Counted from the first letter of the stretch, positions 35,767 to 44,544 are shown. The stretch: 64,000 nucleotides of DNA from Pseudomonadota bacterium (GCA_018821535.1 JAHJLV010000026.1:62001-126000), one strand, 5' to 3'. Notes: generated by a model from the sequence alone, not told the origin. A program made the numbers and translations.

Positions 35767-36837
35767 ATGAGCACGCCGGAAAAAAATACACCACCGCCTA
35801 AAACCATCCCCCTTAAAACCATACCGGTTGAACAGGGCGTGGGAACACACCTTGCACATGACATGACCCAGATCATCCCCGGAGAATTCAAAGGGCCTGC
35901 ATTTAAAAAGGGGCATAAAATCACTTCATCTGATGTGTGCCACCTGATGCGGATGGGTAAAAACAACCTGTATGTCCTGGATTTGAAAGACGGCCAGATA
36001 CATGAAGATGACGCTGTGATGGCGCTGGCCTCAGCTCTGGCCGGGCCTGGGGTCACGTTTTCAGGTTCTCCTTCGGAAGGCAAACTGGAACTTAAAGCCG
36101 CCTATCCCGGTCTGTTCAAGGTCGATGTGGATGCCCTGACCCGATTCAATCTCTGCCAGGATGTCATGTGCGCTTCCATTCACAATAATGTCAGTGTAAA
36201 ATTAAACCAGCCGCTTGCCGCCACCCGGGCCATTCCCCTGGTTATTTCCGAAGAGGACCTCAACCAGGCAGTCAGCATTGCAAAATCGTATTATCCCATT
36301 TTCAAGGTCAAACTGTTCAACCCGCTGAAAGTAAGACTCATCATCACCGGAGATGAAGTTTACAAGGGACTTGTGCAGGACCGGTTCAAGGATATTGTGC
36401 AGGAAAAAATAACCCGGCTTGGTGCAAGCCTTGAAGAAAGCGTGATTCTTCCGGACAACCGGGAAATGATCACCCTTAAGATAAATGAATATTTGAATAA
36501 AGAAACCGATCTGATCATCACCACCGGCGGAATGTCAGTAGACCCGGATGATGTGACAAAGGCCGCTATAGAAGACAGCGGTTTTGAACAGGTTCATTAT
36601 TCAGCAGCCGTGCTTCCCGGTGCCATGTTTCTTCTGGGATATCATAAAGACATCACCATCATGGGGCTGCCGGCCTGCGGCCTGTTTCATAAAACAACGA
36701 TTTTTGATTTGATTCTGCCCCGGGTCATGGCAGGAGAAAAACCGGACAAAACGGATCTGGCAAAACTATCCCACGGCGGACTGTGCCTGAACTGCAAGCC
36801 CTGCCGTTTTCCAGCCTGTCCATTTGGAAAATCCTGA
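35767..36837 (+). CDS. MoaB/MoeA-like molybdopterin-binding protein with C-terminal Cys cluster
   Basis: A 356-residue protein. ATG 35767 is used because it follows the FmdE gene by eight bases. Residues about 195-315 form a MoCF_biosynth domain (LIITGDEVYKGLVQDRFKDI, LIITTGGMSVDPDDVTK). The N-terminal part, with AHDMTQIIPGEFKGPAFKKG and HEDDAVMALASAL, resembles other MoeA-like stand-alone proteins of anaerobes. The C-terminus ends in LCLNCKPCRFPACPFGK, four Cys that could bind a metal or cluster. Together with FmdE it suggests delivery of molybdopterin or tungstopterin. It is not a complete MoeA (only one recognisable domain pair). Confidence 0.78.
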   Translation: MSTPEKNTPPPKTIPLKTIPVEQGVGTHLAHDMTQIIPGEFKGPAFKKGHKITSSDVCHLMRMGKNNLYVLDLKDGQIHEDDAVMALASALAGPGVTFSGSPSEGKLELKAAYPGLFKVDVDALTRFNLCQDVMCASIHNNVSVKLNQPLAATRAIPLVISEEDLNQAVSIAKSYYPIFKVKLFNPLKVRLIITGDEVYKGLVQDRFKDIVQEKITRLGASLEESVILPDNREMITLKINEYLNKETDLIITTGGMSVDPDDVTKAAIEDSGFEQVHYSAAVLPGAMFLLGYHKDITIMGLPACGLFHKTTIFDLILPRVMAGEKPDKTDLAKLSHGGLCLNCKPCRFPACPFGKS

Positions 36838-36849
36838 TAAAAATGCAAT

Positions 36850-36877
36850 CGGCAGCCTGAAAAAAACCAGGCTGCCG
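36850..36877. terminator. stem-loop between convergent genes
   Basis: CGGCAGCCTG and CAGGCTGCCG form a perfect 10-bp stem around AAAAAAAC. It lies 12 bases after the molybdopterin gene and 21 bases after the convergent crotonase gene, so it can serve both. T-runs are weak. Confidence 0.6.
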
Positions 36878-36898
36878 GTTATCATATCATCGTAAAGC

Positions 36899-37681
36899 TT
36901 ATTTACCCTGGAATTTAGGGGCTCTTTTTTCAAGAAATGCTTTTGCACCTTCCTTGAAGTCTTCTGTATACAGCAATGCTTTGCTGGCAGCCAGCTCAAT
37001 CTTGGTAACGCCTTCCACCACAGTGGTTTCAAGACCCAGACGAACAGCTTTCATAATCTCACGCTGTGCAACAGGCGCACCATTGGCAATTCTTTTGGCC
37101 AGTTTTTTAGCTGTTTCCAATACGTCTGCAGCCGGAACAACCTTGTTCAGCAGACCCAGTGCCAGTGCTTCTTTGGCTGGAATAAAATCACCGGTCAGCA
37201 TCAGTTCAAGCGCCTTGGTTTTGCCAATAAAGCGCGGCAGACGCTGGGTTCCGCCCCATCCCGGGTTCAGCCCCAGTTTAACTTCGGGCAACCCCAGGGT
37301 TGCTTCTTCGGCCATGATTCTCAAATGACACACACAGGCCAGTTCAAGACCGCCGCCATAAGCACTTCCCTGCATGGCAGCAATAATGACTTTTGGATAA
37401 TTTTCAATTTTAAAATAAATCTGGTTTCCGTCATATTCAGGCACCTTGCCGGACTGCATACCTGCAAACTCGGTAATATCCGCTCCTGCAGAGAACAGTT
37501 TAGGACCGGTTCCGGTGATAATAATCGCACGGACATTGTCATCTTTTTCACATTTATCCAGAAGATCGTTCAAATCTCTCAGAACGCCCTGTCCCATAGA
37601 GTTTGCAGGGGGATGATTGATTGCCGCAACAACCACCATGCCATCCTGTTCCACTGTCAGTTTTTCATAATTAAACGCCAT
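36899..37681 (-). CDS. enoyl-CoA hydratase (crotonase family)
   Basis: A 260-residue crotonase. The oxyanion-hole segments are ITGTGPKLFSAGADITEF and MQGSAYGGGLELACVCHLRI. The two catalytic acids expected for hydration lie in ATLGLPEVKLGLNPGWGGTQRL, where the first Glu is at the usual position and the second is replaced by the Gly/Pro-rich segment; this makes hydratase likely but not certain. It adds water to trans-2-enoyl-CoA in beta-oxidation. An AGGAGG site precedes the ATG. The MaoC-type hydratase gene lies 98 bases upstream on the same strand. Confidence 0.85.
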   Translation of the reverse strand: MAFNYEKLTVEQDGMVVVAAINHPPANSMGQGVLRDLNDLLDKCEKDDNVRAIIITGTGPKLFSAGADITEFAGMQSGKVPEYDGNQIYFKIENYPKVIIAAMQGSAYGGGLELACVCHLRIMAEEATLGLPEVKLGLNPGWGGTQRLPRFIGKTKALELMLTGDFIPAKEALALGLLNKVVPAADVLETAKKLAKRIANGAPVAQREIMKAVRLGLETTVVEGVTKIELAASKALLYTEDFKEGAKAFLEKRAPKFQGK

Positions 37682-37779
37682 TTTAAATTCCTCCTAACTG
37701 TATATTATTAAGTTCAAAAAATAGTAGAAATAATACCATTGGTTATGTGTCACGTCTACTAAAACCATTTATTTTATCG

Positions 37780-38241
37780 TTATGAAAGAAAAAACATCCC
37801 CAGCGCTTCGGCAACACAGGCGGGTTTTTCTTTTCCTTCAATTTCAATCGTATGCGTATTGGTCACCAGAATCTGACCTGGCTTCTTTTCCTCAACAGCT
37901 GAAATCACCATACTGGACCGCACCCGTGAGCCCACGGTAACCGGATTGATAAACCGGACTTTATTCAGCCCGTAATTAACAACCATCTGAGCGCCCTCAA
38001 TGGAATATTTTCCAGCATAGCTGAACACCGGCACAAGAGACAATACCAGAAACCCATGGGCAATCGTGGTGCCAAACGGCCCCTGTTTTGCTTTTTCAAC
38101 ATCAATATGAATCCACTGATGATCCTGGGTGACATCTGCAAAACGATTGATCCTGTCCTGGTCAATCGTGATCCAGTCCGTGATTCCGTTATTTTCTCCA
38201 ATAAGCTGTTTAAATTTGTCCAAAGGTAATGCTTCCATCAT
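37780..38241 (-). CDS. MaoC-like (R)-specific hydratase
   Basis: A 153-residue hot-dog-fold protein. The hydratase motif is seen as ADVTQDHQWIHIDVEKAKQGPFGTTIAHGFL, with the catalytic Asp and His of (R)-enoyl-CoA hydratases, and NYGLNKVRFINPVTVGS follows. It resembles the NodN/MaoC-dehydratase group. It would hydrate enoyl-CoA esters with R stereochemistry. GGAGAC precedes the double ATG (38241 or 38238). It sits between the Fe-S protein gene and the crotonase gene, all on the same strand. Confidence 0.85.
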   Translation of the reverse strand: MMEALPLDKFKQLIGENNGITDWITIDQDRINRFADVTQDHQWIHIDVEKAKQGPFGTTIAHGFLVLSLVPVFSYAGKYSIEGAQMVVNYGLNKVRFINPVTVGSRVRSSMVISAVEEKKPGQILVTNTHTIEIEGKEKPACVAEALGMFFLS

Positions 38242-38284
38242 AAAAGTCTCCTTATAGTTTTCTATAAAATTTTAAATCCATTTC

Positions 38285-39277
38285 TTAAGCTGGAACAAAA
38301 TCTACAGATCGAATCTCTTTAAGTTTCAGTGCATCTGTCGGGCAAACGACTGTGCAGACACCGCACCCCAGACAGTTTTCAGCATTTACTGCGGCATAAT
38401 CGTCCTGCATGGAGAGCGCCTGGAAAAAACACCGGTCAATACAGGTTTCACAGCCGCTGCAAAGATCAATATCCACCACCGCCTCAAACCGGCTGGGTGC
38501 AACCCATTTTTTAGGCCCTGTCATCACAGCCCAGTTCAGGCAGCAGTCGTTGCAGCAGTTACAGATGACATGCCCCACTGTCTGACGGTTATCAACCGTA
38601 TGCACCAGACCTTGTTCCCGGCATTTTTTTAAAATTTCAATGGCTTCACTCTTGGACAGTTCCCGGCCGGTTCCCCGTTCAATATTATATTCAGCAGCCC
38701 GGTCCACCTGCATGCAGACCTCCAGGGGTTTGGAACAGTCCCCGGAAATCACCCTGCAGGAGCAATTGGTCACAGAAAGAATCCTGGCATCCTCGACAAT
38801 TTTAACCACATCATCATAGGCCATGACAGTTGACTGGGCTTCCACACTTTCGTTCACCGGCACAATCCGCATAATGGAACCGGGCATGATATCCATGACC
38901 GCACTGCCGTATGAAGGCCATTCGGTTTCCATATAGTCTTTCCACAAATCCAGAATATCCCGTGATATGCCCGGTGTCAGGGTGGTGGAATCATGCATCT
39001 GGGGAATGGTTTTCACCCGGTACCATTTTTTGTCTCCACCCCGTGTGGCTTTAAAAATCAGGCCGCGATAAAATAAAGAATTCAGCATTTCCAGAACAGC
39101 GTCTTCAGACAGGCCGGATTTTTGCGAAAGTTCTTCAGCTGTTGCTGGCGGAGCGGCTAAAAGCATGACCCTGGCCTCATCATCATTCACCAGCGCCTGG
39201 AAAATTTTGGGAACCCGTTGTGAATCGCCCGCACCTATGGCCGCAGCCAGTTCTTTATACAATACCATATCGGTCAT
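38285..39277 (-). CDS. Fe-S protein with N-terminal winged-helix-like region
   Basis: A 330-residue protein; ATG 39277 follows GGAGG by eight bases. Residues about 35-100 look like a winged helix (ATAEELSQKSGLSEDAVLEMLNSLFYRGLI). A middle region has Cys-rich SVTNCSCRVISGDCSKPLEVCMQ and ICNCCNDCCLNW. The C-terminus has two [4Fe-4S] motifs, CSGCETCIDRC (a following Pro is missing) and CLGCGVCTVVCPTDAL. This architecture is seen in uncharacterised anaerobe proteins; a redox-responsive role is inference. A short palindrome GTATCACATGATAC (39299-39312) lies just upstream. It leads the putative operon with the MaoC and crotonase genes and diverges from padR. Confidence 0.75.
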   Translation of the reverse strand: MTDMVLYKELAAAIGAGDSQRVPKIFQALVNDDEARVMLLAAPPATAEELSQKSGLSEDAVLEMLNSLFYRGLIFKATRGGDKKWYRVKTIPQMHDSTTLTPGISRDILDLWKDYMETEWPSYGSAVMDIMPGSIMRIVPVNESVEAQSTVMAYDDVVKIVEDARILSVTNCSCRVISGDCSKPLEVCMQVDRAAEYNIERGTGRELSKSEAIEILKKCREQGLVHTVDNRQTVGHVICNCCNDCCLNWAVMTGPKKWVAPSRFEAVVDIDLCSGCETCIDRCFFQALSMQDDYAAVNAENCLGCGVCTVVCPTDALKLKEIRSVDFVPA

Positions 39278-39429
39278 GACAGTTTCCTCCATCTGTGTGT
39301 ATCACATGATACTAAATAGATAATATTATACGTGCCTGACTTATTTTCAGATTATATTTAGATAAAATCAGAATCATTGTCAAACGCTAACACCCCAAAT
39401 ACCCTGCCCGGAAAAATTATTTTTTATTC

Positions 39430-39458
39430 TTGACAGTATATATATGCGTATGTATATA
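39430..39458 (+). promoter_or_regulatory. promoter of the padR operon with AT-rich repeat
   Basis: TTGACA (39430-39435) and TATATA (39453-39458) are 17 bases apart. The spacer and -10 form an alternating TATATATGCGTATGTATATA stretch with partial dyad symmetry, a plausible PadR operator. The ATG follows 29 bases later. Confidence 0.6.
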
Positions 39459-39487
39459 TTAACTAACACAAATAACAGGAGACAACC

Positions 39488-40054
39488 ATGTCATTGCCGC
39501 ACACCCTTTTGGGCTTACTGAAATACAAGCCCAATACCGGTTACAATATCAAAACCGCCTTTGCAAGTTCCATCAATTTTTTCTGGGAAGTTTCATTGCC
39601 CCAGATTTACCGTACCCTGAACAGCATGGAAACAAGAGGCTGGCTTGATTCTGACATTGAACATCAGGACGGCAGACCCAGCAAAAAAATATACCGGATT
39701 ACGCCTGAAGGAGACCGGGAATTTGCACAATGGTTGGAACAGGCTCCGGAAGCTGTTAAACCGAAAGATGAACTGCTGGTTAAATTATTCTTCGGTGGAT
39801 TTATGGATCATCAGACATTGACCGGACACATAAAGGACCGGCGAAACAAAGCAGAACAGTTTCTTAAAAGCGCCGGAGAAATCATTCCACCATCTGTCCG
39901 TGAATATGCTGACAAGGCAGATGCCGGGCAGGACATTCCCTTCTGGCTGCTTACCCTGGATCTTGGCAGACGAAGGGCACAGATGACCATCGAATGGTGT
40001 GATGAAACACTGAGAATACTTGAAAAAAACAACCGCAAAAAAGAGGAATCATGA
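39488..40054 (+). CDS. PadR-family transcriptional regulator
   Basis: A 188-residue regulator. The PadR winged helix is clear: HTLLGLLKYKPNTGYNIKTAF, WEVSLPQIYRTLNSMETRGWL, DGRPSKKIYRITPEGDREF. The C-terminal Vir_C-like part forms the dimerisation helices. CAGGAGA precedes the ATG. Its stop overlaps the start of the next gene (ATGA), so it probably controls its own operon with the SCP2-domain membrane protein. The inducer is unknown. Confidence 0.9.
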   Translation: MSLPHTLLGLLKYKPNTGYNIKTAFASSINFFWEVSLPQIYRTLNSMETRGWLDSDIEHQDGRPSKKIYRITPEGDREFAQWLEQAPEAVKPKDELLVKLFFGGFMDHQTLTGHIKDRRNKAEQFLKSAGEIIPPSVREYADKADAGQDIPFWLLTLDLGRRRAQMTIEWCDETLRILEKNNRKKEES

Positions 40055-40980
40055 CACTTTCAACCCTGCTTTTTATTACTTCATTTATCCCCACCATTGT
40101 TTTTAAAATCATTGCCCGCATGGGAGACCCCACCCTGTCGCAGGCAAAGACAGCGACGATTGCAGGCCTGACACTTGCCATAATACAGATGAGTGTATCC
40201 CACCGGATATTCAAGGAGAGCACTTATCTGGAATGGGCGTTTCTATGCTTTCTTTGCACAGGCGCTGTCTGGGTCTTTGCCTTACCCCTGGATTTTGCCC
40301 GGCTGTATGTTACCCATAATACCTCTCTGCTGTATTTCATCCTGTTTTTAATGACGCTTCTGCCGCAGCTTTTCGGATTTGATCCTTTCACCTATACCAT
40401 CGCAAAACGCTGGCAGCCCGAATCCACCTGGAAAACTCCCCAGTTCCGGACCATTAATCTGCATATCACCTGTGTATTCACTGTGATTATGTTTTGCGCC
40501 TTTATCTCAAATGTGGCAGGACATGGAAAACCCCTGTATTCCATTGTCATTCCTTTTATACTGATCCTTGGCGTTGGAATTCCATTTTCCCGGCTGTATC
40601 CCAAATATTATCTGAGCCGCCAGTCTGCAGGCCGCAAACCAGAAAACACCTCTGATTTTCCAGACACCATAAAAGATCTGATTCTAAACATGCCCGGACG
40701 GTTTAACCGAAAGGCTGCAGGAGACGTTCAGGCCAGAATTCAATATATTATTTCGGGACCGGGCGGCGGCAATTTCGTTCTTTCCATCAAGGACGGCGCC
40801 TGTTCCTCCCATGAAGGTATGATTCCTGATCCGGACCTGACTGTAACATCCCCGGCAAAGATATGGATGAGTATCTCAAAAGGGACTCTTGATCCGGCGA
40901 AGGCGTTCATGGAAAAGCTTTACAGTGTTGACGGAGACATGACCCTGCTCATAAATCTAAGACAATATTTTAACGCATAA
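40051..40980 (+). CDS. membrane protein with C-terminal SCP2 sterol-carrier domain
   Basis: A 309-residue protein. The first about 195 residues hold six hydrophobic helices (TLLFITSFIPTIVFKII, LYFILFLMTLLPQLF and others). Residues about 210-309 form an SCP2-like lipid-binding domain (AAGDVQARIQYIISG, NFVLSIKDGACSSHEG, PDLTVTSPAKIWMSISKG, VDGDMTLLINLRQYF). The domain may bind or present fatty acyl or other lipid groups at the membrane. It is translationally coupled to padR. Confidence 0.78.
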   Translation: MTLSTLLFITSFIPTIVFKIIARMGDPTLSQAKTATIAGLTLAIIQMSVSHRIFKESTYLEWAFLCFLCTGAVWVFALPLDFARLYVTHNTSLLYFILFLMTLLPQLFGFDPFTYTIAKRWQPESTWKTPQFRTINLHITCVFTVIMFCAFISNVAGHGKPLYSIVIPFILILGVGIPFSRLYPKYYLSRQSAGRKPENTSDFPDTIKDLILNMPGRFNRKAAGDVQARIQYIISGPGGGNFVLSIKDGACSSHEGMIPDPDLTVTSPAKIWMSISKGTLDPAKAFMEKLYSVDGDMTLLINLRQYFNA

Positions 40981-40998
40981 AACCCAAGGAAATTAAAA

Positions 40999-41247
40999 AT
41001 GACCCATATACTGGCTTTTCAGGGAAGTCCAAGGGGGAAAAACGGCAACACAGATGCCATGCTCCAGCAGTTTCTTGAGAGCGCAGAATCTGCAGGCGCG
41101 CAGACCCAAACCATATATCTCAAAGACTACAACATCCACCCTGAAACCGAGCTTGCTGCCCAGAAACTGCCCTTTTCACCTGAAGATTTTTTTACCATGG
41201 CCAACAGCGCCTGGGATAAAAAAATAGAAGAGGCAAAAACTGAATAA
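40999..41247 (+). pseudogene. flavodoxin-like FMN reductase with internal deletion
   Basis: An intact 82-codon frame. Its first 47 residues match the N-terminus of the iron-sulfur-flavoprotein/NADPH-dependent FMN reductase family (ILAFQGSPRGKNGNTDAML, the FMN phosphate loop, then TIYLKDYNIHP). The last part (FSPEDFFTMANSAWDKKIEEA) resembles a family C-terminus. The middle, normally about 100 residues with the Cys cluster and most FMN contacts, is missing without a frameshift. It is probably non-functional or functionally altered. It follows the SCP2 gene by 18 bases. Confidence 0.6.
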
Positions 41248-41257
41248 AAGGGGAAAC

Positions 41258-41277
41258 GCCCCCTTTTGCAAGGGGGC
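41258..41277. terminator. stem-loop shared by convergent genes
   Basis: GCCCCCTT and AAGGGGGC form an 8-bp stem around TTGC, followed by eight A. It lies between the truncated flavoprotein gene and the convergent outer-membrane protein gene, 8 bases after the latter's stop. Confidence 0.65.
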
Positions 41278-41285
41278 AAAAAAAA

Positions 41286-41912
41286 TTAGAAACCAAATCT
41301 CAGTCCCACCAGGACGCCGTGGCTTCCATATTCATATTCAGCCGTATTGACTCCAGGGTCTGCTGTAGCAAAATATCTGTATTTTACATCCAAAGACAGC
41401 TGATCGGTTACAGCATATCCAACCCCTGCGCTAAGCTGATAAGCAAACACGGTATCATCATCGCTCACAGTGGGAAGCCCTGAGCCAACAAAAGTAAAAT
41501 CATCCACTTCAACATTGGCAAGGCCTGCACCAGCGCTGATAAATGGAGTGAACGGCGTGCTGTTTTTAAAATCGTAATATCCATTTATTAAAAATGCTAT
41601 GCTTGTGACATCACCAGTTGTAGCCCTGTTTATTCCAAGATAAGTGGCTTTGTCTACTTCATTTGAAAGATATGAAATTTCTCCTTCCAGTCGCAGATTA
41701 TTGCCAAAATCATAGCCCAGTGCCACTCCGCCTGCAAATCCTGCATCACTTTCAATCTCAACAATTTCACCTGTAGAATAATTCACGTCTGAGTCAGCAG
41801 GCATTGAAACTCCTGCATTAAAACTCACATAAGGTCCTGCCCCGCAATATGCGCTGCTGGAAAATGCAAAAACAGCAAACAGACTTAGAACTAATAAAGT
41901 AAATTTTTTCAT
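41286..41912 (-). CDS. OmpW-like small outer-membrane beta-barrel
   Basis: A 208-residue protein with a signal peptide MKKFTLLVLSLFAVFAFSSSAYC and a body of alternating strands (AGGVALGYDFGNNLRLEGEISYLSNE..., SIAFLINGYYDF, YQLSAGVGYAVTDQLSLDVKYRYF) ending in VLVGLRFGF with the C-terminal Phe required for barrel insertion. This fits the eight-stranded OMP_b-brl family. Its function is probably structural or small-molecule passage. GGAG precedes the ATG. Confidence 0.85.
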   Translation of the reverse strand: MKKFTLLVLSLFAVFAFSSSAYCGAGPYVSFNAGVSMPADSDVNYSTGEIVEIESDAGFAGGVALGYDFGNNLRLEGEISYLSNEVDKATYLGINRATTGDVTSIAFLINGYYDFKNSTPFTPFISAGAGLANVEVDDFTFVGSGLPTVSDDDTVFAYQLSAGVGYAVTDQLSLDVKYRYFATADPGVNTAEYEYGSHGVLVGLRFGF

Positions 41913-42201
41913 TTTTTTCTCCTTTTAATTTTTCCCTGATTCTAAGGTGTATTTCATCCAGCGCCTGATCTGCCGTATTGATTTTGACAAAGACACTGTC
42001 TGAAAATCTTTTTCATTATATATAAAACAAATACAGCCTTTGCAATAGGTGAAACTTCTTATATTTTTCAAAACAACGCATAAAAACCGTCCGGATTTTA
42101 AGTGTTCTGGCTGCCTGGCATTTACATCATTTAAAAACAGGTTATCTTAAGCATATGATTTTAATAAAAAATCGGTTTGATGCTTAAACCGGGGAGAATA
42201 T

Positions 42202-43824
42202 ATGCTGGATAAAAGGATCATCGAATCTATTGAGTTTGACAATCAGTTTGTTAAAAATCTGCCGGGTGACCCGGAAAAGAACAATTTCCGGCGTCAGGTG
42301 GAAGGTGCCTGCTATTCACGGGTGCATCCTGTAAAAACAGCTGGACCAAAGCGCATTATCCATTCAAAAGAGATGGCGCAGGATCTGGGGTTTTCTGAAG
42401 AATTCTGTGAATCTGACACCTTTGTACGGGTCTTTTCCGGAAACGCGCTGATGCCTGGAATGGATCCTTTTGCCATGTGCTATGGCGGCCACCAGTTCGG
42501 CAACTGGGCAGGCCAGCTTGGGGATGGCCGGGCCATTAACCTGGGAGAAATCATTACTCCTGCATCCGGACGTCAAATGCTGCAGCTTAAAGGATCAGGC
42601 CCCACGCCGTATTCAAGGAATGCAGACGGACTTGCCGTGCTGCGGTCTTCCATCCGGGAATTTTTATGCAGCGAGGCCATGTTTCATTTGGGGATTCCCA
42701 CCACCCGGGCCTTAAGCCTTGTGCTGACCGGCGAACAGGTGGAACGGGACATGTTTTATGATGGGCATCCGAAACTTGAACCCGGTGCCATTGTCTGCCG
42801 GGTGGCCCCGTCTTTTATCCGGTTCGGCAATTTTGAAATATTTTCATCCAGAGGTGATCTGAAGGTATTAAAGCAGCTGGCAGACTACACCATCAAAACG
42901 GATTTTCCGCATCTGGGAGAGCCCTGCCCCCGGGTATATGTCAAATGGTTTGAGGAAATCTGCAAAAAAACCTGTGAAATGATCATTCACTGGATGCGGA
43001 CCGGCTTTGTTCACGGTGTCATGAATACGGACAATATGTCTGTTCTGGGACTGACCATTGATTACGGCCCCTACGGATGGCTGGAAAATTTTGACCCCGG
43101 ATGGACACCCAATACAACGGATGCGAGCATGCGGCGCTACACATTCGGCAACCAGCCCCAGATCGCCCTGTGGAATCTTGCCCAGCTGGGCAATGCCATT
43201 TATCCGTTGATCCAGGATGCATCACCACTGCAGGACACCATCAATGAATATCACAGGCTGTATCAAATCGGCTTTAATGATATGATGGCCGCAAAACTGG
43301 GATTATCCGCCTTTAACCCCTTAACAGATGACTCCCTGATTCAGGATCTGATGACACTGCTTGCCATGATTGAAACTGACATGACGATTTTTTACCGCAG
43401 TCTGGCCCATCTGGACATTGACCATCTGCCAGAAGATTTTTCAAAATCCGATACAGATATTCAGACATTTGCACGTCCCTTAATGGATGCGTATTATCGG
43501 CCTCAACAAATTGATACACCCTATCGTGAGCATTTGAAAAGCTGGCTTGAACAGTATGCCCGGCGCATTCACAGTGATCCGCTGTCTGTTGAATCGCGAC
43601 GAAAAAAAATGAACCATACCAATCCAAAATATGTGCTGAGAAATTATCTGACCCAGCTTGCCATTGAAAAAGCTGAACAGGGTGATTTTTCCATGATCCA
43701 CGAACTGCTGGAAGTCATGCGGCATCCCTATGATGAGCAGCCGGGAAAAGAAACCTTTGCCAGAAAACGCCCTGACTGGGCGCGAGTCAAGCCTGGATGT
43801 TCCATGCTGTCCTGCAGCTCATAG
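42202..43824 (+). CDS. selO: protein adenylyltransferase SelO (YdiU)
   Basis: A 540-residue pseudokinase-fold AMPylase. Typical features are FSGNALMPGMDPFAMCYGGHQFGNWAGQLGDGRA, LKGSGPTPYSRNADG (nucleotide loop), RALSLVLTGE, and the metal-binding HGVMNTDNMSVLGLTIDYGPYG. Family members transfer AMP to Ser/Thr/Tyr of redox proteins. The C-terminus ends CSMLSCSS; eukaryotic SelO has selenocysteine at this tail, whereas here it is Cys and no TGA is involved. GGGGAG precedes the ATG. It stands alone and is convergent with the pst operon. Confidence 0.92.
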   Translation: MLDKRIIESIEFDNQFVKNLPGDPEKNNFRRQVEGACYSRVHPVKTAGPKRIIHSKEMAQDLGFSEEFCESDTFVRVFSGNALMPGMDPFAMCYGGHQFGNWAGQLGDGRAINLGEIITPASGRQMLQLKGSGPTPYSRNADGLAVLRSSIREFLCSEAMFHLGIPTTRALSLVLTGEQVERDMFYDGHPKLEPGAIVCRVAPSFIRFGNFEIFSSRGDLKVLKQLADYTIKTDFPHLGEPCPRVYVKWFEEICKKTCEMIIHWMRTGFVHGVMNTDNMSVLGLTIDYGPYGWLENFDPGWTPNTTDASMRRYTFGNQPQIALWNLAQLGNAIYPLIQDASPLQDTINEYHRLYQIGFNDMMAAKLGLSAFNPLTDDSLIQDLMTLLAMIETDMTIFYRSLAHLDIDHLPEDFSKSDTDIQTFARPLMDAYYRPQQIDTPYREHLKSWLEQYARRIHSDPLSVESRRKKMNHTNPKYVLRNYLTQLAIEKAEQGDFSMIHELLEVMRHPYDEQPGKETFARKRPDWARVKPGCSMLSCSS

Positions 43825-43842
43825 CCCGCATCCTCTTTTTTT

Positions 43843-44529
43843 TCAGCAGACGAAATGATCGTCACTGCACTGATCCATATAAATCTGGCCAGTGGCCATA
43901 TAATAAACATCCTCGGCAATATTGGTGATGTGATCACCGATGCGCTCGCAGCACCTGCCCATGAAGATAAACTGGGTGCCGTCATCAATCTGGTCGGTGT
44001 TGTCCTGCATCTGCTTTCTGACCATGGCCATCATCCGGGCAAACTTCCTGTCAATGAGATTGTCCGTCTGCCAGACCTTGACGGCCTTTTCAACATCCAT
44101 GTCCCAAAAAGCGTCCATGACATCATGAATCATGGTTCTGGATATGTCAGCCATGTCAACGATCAGGTCAATGGGCTCCTGGACGGGAGGCAGGGACAGC
44201 GCCAGGATTCTTTTTGCCATATTGGCGGCATAATCCCCGATACGTTCAAGTTCAGAGGCTATTTTCATCACAGACAGCAGGTAACGAAGGTCTCCGGCCA
44301 TGGGATGACGCCGGGTCAGAAGACTGACGGATTTTTCTTCAATTCCCCGCTGCAGCTGATTGATAGCCTTGTCCTGTTTGACCACGCTTTGGGCCAGGGC
44401 CGTGTCCATGCTGCCCAGTGCACTAACTGCCTTGGCAATCTGTTCTTCACAGGCCTTGCCCATGGCAGTCACTTTTTTGTTCAAATCGTCAATTTCAGCA
44501 TCAAATGCTTTTACGATATGTTTTTGCAT
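43843..44529 (-). CDS. phoU: phosphate-signalling protein PhoU
   Basis: A 228-residue all-helical protein with two PhoU repeats, showing the metal-binding E/DxxxD patterns (MKIASELERIGDYAANMAKRI and FMGRCCERIGDHITNIAEDVYYMATG). It modulates the Pst transporter and its sensor kinase. It is the last gene of the pst operon, 15 bases after pstB. Neither phoR nor phoB is in this window. Confidence 0.93.
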   Translation of the reverse strand: MQKHIVKAFDAEIDDLNKKVTAMGKACEEQIAKAVSALGSMDTALAQSVVKQDKAINQLQRGIEEKSVSLLTRRHPMAGDLRYLLSVMKIASELERIGDYAANMAKRILALSLPPVQEPIDLIVDMADISRTMIHDVMDAFWDMDVEKAVKVWQTDNLIDRKFARMMAMVRKQMQDNTDQIDDGTQFIFMGRCCERIGDHITNIAEDVYYMATGQIYMDQCSDDHFVC

Positions 44530-44544
44530 ATATCCTTTTTGTGT

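Noticed and set aside
35168..36837. Readthrough of the FmdE stop codon (TGA) into the molybdopterin gene
   Set aside because: The two genes are in different phases and the second has its own ATG; an ordinary operon explains it.
36954..37328. Plus-strand frames over the crotonase gene
   Set aside because: Antisense shadow of a conserved enzyme.
40999..41247. Frameshift as the cause of the short flavoprotein
   Set aside because: Both ends are in the same frame and no other frame of the locus encodes the missing middle, so the sequence is simply absent.
42202..43824. SelO as a selenoprotein
   Set aside because: The C-terminal residue equivalent to eukaryotic Sec is encoded by a Cys codon and the gene ends in an ordinary TAG; no in-frame TGA.
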